This document shows, piece after piece, positions 7,282-8,124 of a DNA stretch of 8,124 nt; positions within the stretch are counted from its first letter, which is position 1; the number at the start of each line of letters is the position of its first letter. A program made the position numbers and the translations under genes. Under the pieces are notes generated by a model. That model searched no databases and was not told the DNA's origin. It saw only the letters and a program-made list of their open reading frames with translations. The DNA comes from Fidelibacterota bacterium (lineage in GTDB: Bacteria > Fidelibacterota > UBA2242 > B5-G15). The stretch spans positions 1 to 8,124 of the forward strand of contig QNCQ01000071.1 in NCBI GenBank assembly GCA_003645825.1, written 5' to 3'.

Positions 7282-7504
7282 TTTTATTCAATCCTTTTAA
7301 AGTTTTTTTATCATTTCCACACAAAGGATGAACCCCGTCGAGTGGCAAATTATCGGAAGGGGTTCCCGGAAGAATTCCTGCGGCCTGATCCCCTTTTTCG
7401 GGATTGTGAATCTGTCCATTTAGTTTGTCATTGCTTTGGCTGCAAATGGCGTATAAGCCGCAGGTTATTCTGTCAAGTACTTGCTGGGCCTTGAGATAAT
7501 TCAT
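7274..7504 (-). pseudogene. Internally deleted flavin reductase-rubredoxin (Hrb-like) remnant, frame intact
   Basis: The 76-residue frame starts at ATG 7504, which has a good binding site (GGAAG, about five bases away); the longer start at 7540 has none. Residues 1-32 resemble the N-terminus of the rubredoxin-associated flavin reductase family (VLDRITCGLYAICS at 9-22, DKLNGQI at 26-32; the family typically has ISYGLYIVTS and KLNGQI). Residues 33-71 then match the second half of rubredoxin (HNPEKGD 33-39, GILPGTP 43-49, HPLCG 59-63). The FMN domain beyond the first strands and the first CxxC knuckle are missing. In the second knuckle the usual WVCPLCG reads GVHPLCG, so one Cys is His and the Trp is Gly. 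Only one of four iron ligands (C62) remains, so iron binding is very unlikely. It is probably a relic of a high-molecular-weight rubredoxin gene produced by an in-frame deletion; a new function cannot be excluded because the frame is intact and coupled to smsC by an 8-base overlap. Confidence 0.68.
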
Positions 7505-7672
7505 GTTTCTTCCAACTGATAAGTCAATAAATGTATCCATAATTTGGAGAGCTCTACGATACGATTAATTTCCCCTTTTGTTTTTTCGTCGTGATTATTT
7601 GCTTTTCCATGGTTTGTAAATATTGCTATATTCTCTTGCCCGGGCTTTAAAAATTTGAAGCTTTTTAGTCAT
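7501..7672 (-). pseudogene. Short unrecognised reading frame, apparently frameshifted near its start
   Basis: A 55-codon frame is open from 7668 to a TGA at 7503-7501. It has no usable in-frame start, yet its sequence looks coding: FTNHGKANNHDEKTKGEI at 17-34, then a helix-like INRIVELSKLWIHLLTYQLE at 34-53. Its stop overlaps the next ATG as ATGA, the classic coupling arrangement. An ATG at 7672 begins MTKKLQIF in another frame that stops at 7595. Skipping one base in the AAATTTTTAAAG run (7656-7645) would join MTKKLQIF to KPGQENIAIF and give about 56 residues. The five-base homopolymer there makes a base-calling error or a natural indel plausible. I do not recognise the family and assign no function. 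If the shift is real, the gene is broken; if it is an error, this is an intact small gene at the head of the operon. Confidence 0.5.
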
Positions 7673-7717
7673 TTTTATCTCTATTCGTTGTTTAGTTCAG
7701 TTCAGTTTTTAATTAAC

Positions 7718-7741
7718 TCACTTGTTTGATAAAATAAGTGA
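7718..7741. promoter_or_regulatory. Operator-like inverted repeat over the -10 box
   Basis: TCACTT and AAGTGA are perfect 6-base inverted arms separated by 12 A/T-rich bases, a spacing of about two helical turns between arm centres. The repeat covers the candidate -10 box, where a repressor dimer would block transcription. It does not resemble the E. coli IscR consensus that I can recall. The bound factor is unknown and none is encoded in the window. Confidence 0.3.
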
Positions 7742-7759
7742 ATTTTTGTTACATCACAA
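7731..7759 (-). promoter_or_regulatory. Candidate sigma-70-type promoter for the small-ORF/smsCB operon
   Basis: On the minus strand, TTGTGA (7759-7754, four of six to TTGACA) is followed after 17 bases by TATTTT (7736-7731, four of six to TATAAT). Transcription would start near 7724, giving a leader of about 50 bases before the ATG at 7672. It is the best-spaced pair in the gap upstream of the gene cluster, but both boxes are imperfect and the region is A/T-rich, so chance matches are possible. Confidence 0.4.
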
Positions 7760-7776
7760 CATTTAAATTATGACGA

Positions 7777-7812
7777 GAAGAGGGAGCATAGGAAGAAAAA
7801 GGGAGCATCTGG
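7777..7812. repeat. Two direct repeats of AGGGAGCAT, 19-base period
   Basis: AGGGAGCAT occurs at 7781-7789 and 7800-7808. The similarity extends further: GAAGAGGGAGCATAGG against GAAAAAGGGAGCATCTGG. The pair lies about 57-85 bases upstream of the inferred transcription start. It could be a paired binding site for a regulator or a short local duplication; nothing else in the window repeats it. Confidence 0.45.
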
Positions 7813-7967
7813 TGTGCTTTTTTGTGTGTTCACCTCTCTGATGGGGAAATGTGTATAAGTTTCTATTTGATGTTATTTGGAAGACGAAGGTTCTTTAATG
7901 CTTTTTATAAAGCTGTTTTTTTGTCTGTTCTGGTAAGAGCAGGGAAAAAGTTGAAAGCCAAAAAGAT

Positions 7968-8124
7968 TTATCCCGATATAGTTTTTATAAAGATCCTTAG
8001 AGCTTCAGCTCCTGTGAGACAGGCAAGAGTAACTAAAACTCCGGCAATCAAGACGCCAAAGATGTTTGCTATTAGAAACTTTCTAAAGCTCAGGCCGATT
8101 AAGAAAGAGGCCAGTGCCCCTGTG
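7968..8124 (-). CDS. C-terminal part of a small membrane protein, COG2426 'small multidrug export' type
   Basis: The last 51 residues before the TAA at 7970-7968 are visible, and the gene continues past the right edge. They include TGALASFLIGLSFRKFLIAN (1-20), a hydrophobic membrane segment IFGVLIAGVLVTLACLTGA (21-39), and a short amphipathic tail ending IKTISG. The pattern 'TGAL-x-x-FLIGL-x-x-RKFLxAN-x-x-GVLIAGVxVTL' matches the end of the Sm_multidrug_ex family as I know it, inner-membrane proteins whose export role is a name more than a proven function. It lies on the same strand, about 300 bases upstream of the next reading frame, and a separate promoter sits between them, so it is probably not in the same operon. 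Confidence 0.68.
   Translation of the reverse strand, partial: TGALASFLIGLSFRKFLIANIFGVLIAGVLVTLACLTGAEALRIFIKTISG

Larger units (their letters stand above)
7673..7967. other. Non-coding gap between the membrane-protein gene and the Fe-S gene cluster
   Basis: This stretch of about 295 bases is A/T-rich and holds the candidate promoter, the inverted repeat, the AGGGAGCAT repeats and a short tandem repeat AGTTCAGTTCAGTT (7694-7707) in the presumed leader. I see no ORF longer than about 25 codons with a good start, no tRNA-like fold and no convincing terminator for the gene to its right. Confidence 0.6.

Noticed and set aside
7505..7540. Longer start (ATG 7540) for the rubredoxin-like frame
   Set aside because: There is no binding site, and the extra 12 residues fall in the region where the upstream small frame appears to be the coding one.
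7638..7645. GCCCGGGC perfect 8-base palindrome
   Set aside because: It has no loop, falls inside the putative small gene and occurs once; it is most likely part of Pro-Gly codons.
7645..7656. Programmed frameshift at TTTAAAG
   Set aside because: The heptamer T-TTA-AAG would cause a -1 slip out of the 55-codon frame, the opposite of what is needed to join the ATG frame to it.
7770..7841. 23-codon plus-strand frame MTRRGSIG...
   Set aside because: It is short, lacks a convincing binding site and is produced by the AGGGAGCAT repeats.
7900..7923. GCTTT-TTAT-AAAGC hairpin followed by a T-tract on the plus strand
   Set aside because: It looks like a weak plus-strand terminator, but there is no plus-strand gene to terminate and the stem is A/T-rich.
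7929..7946. CTGCTCT/AGAACAG hairpin after the membrane-protein gene
   Set aside because: The stem has a mismatch and, in the direction of transcription, is followed by A residues rather than a T-tract.
1..8124. CRISPR array, tRNA/rRNA genes, insertion sequences or prophage
   Set aside because: No regularly spaced repeats, clover-leaf sequences, transposase or integrase motifs were seen on either strand.

Overview
The window is a tightly packed stretch of bacterial chromosome of moderate to low GC (estimated by eye). Every gene I can support lies on the minus strand, so transcription runs from high to low coordinates. Two exported proteins with N-terminal signal sequences, one of them a GWxTD-domain protein, suggest a Gram-negative lineage of the Bacteroidota/FCB kind or one of the uncultured phyla around it (Marinimicrobia, WOR-3, Cloacimonadota or similar). 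A minimal SufBC-like (SmsCB) Fe-S system and a relic of a flavin reductase-rubredoxin protein suggest an anaerobic ancestry. Both taxonomy and lifestyle are inferences from family content.

Reading in the direction of transcription: at the right edge (7968-8124) lies the C-terminal end of a small membrane protein resembling the COG2426 'small multidrug export' family. The gap that follows (about 7673-7967) holds a candidate promoter at 7731-7759, an operator-like inverted repeat over its -10 box, and two direct repeats further upstream. Then come two short, odd reading frames. The first (7501-7672) can be read only if a +1 shift is allowed, and it ends in an ATGA overlap with the next. The second (7274-7504) joins the start of a flavin reductase to the end of a rubredoxin, with most of both domains and three of the four iron ligands missing.

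Next are smsC (6514-7281) and smsB (5345-6541), the ATPase and scaffold of a two-gene Fe-S cluster assembly system. After a 92-bp gap with weak hairpins come obg (4272-5252, a ribosome-assembly GTPase without the C-terminal OCT domain) and dprA (3185-4279, the RecA loader in transformation). These are followed by a secreted beta-propeller protein (1509-3191) and a secreted GWxTD protein (248-1516). The left edge carries the start of a YjbQ/UPF0047 gene that matches its family for about 46 residues and then loses the match.

Most junctions overlap by 4 to 8 bases (7501-7504, 7274-7281, 4272-4279, 3185-3191, 1509-1516), and smsC-smsB overlap by 28. This suggests one or two long polycistronic messages with translational coupling. 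The functional themes are Fe-S assembly, ribosome/GTPase housekeeping, DNA uptake and processing, and a secreted protein pair of unknown role. No tRNA, rRNA, CRISPR array, insertion sequence or integrase is visible.

The most unusual part is 7274-7760: a regulatory region followed by two decayed or remodelled small genes whose frames remain coupled to the Fe-S genes. I do not see convincing evidence of a wholly new multi-gene system; the propeller-GWxTD pair is the best candidate for an undescribed functional unit.
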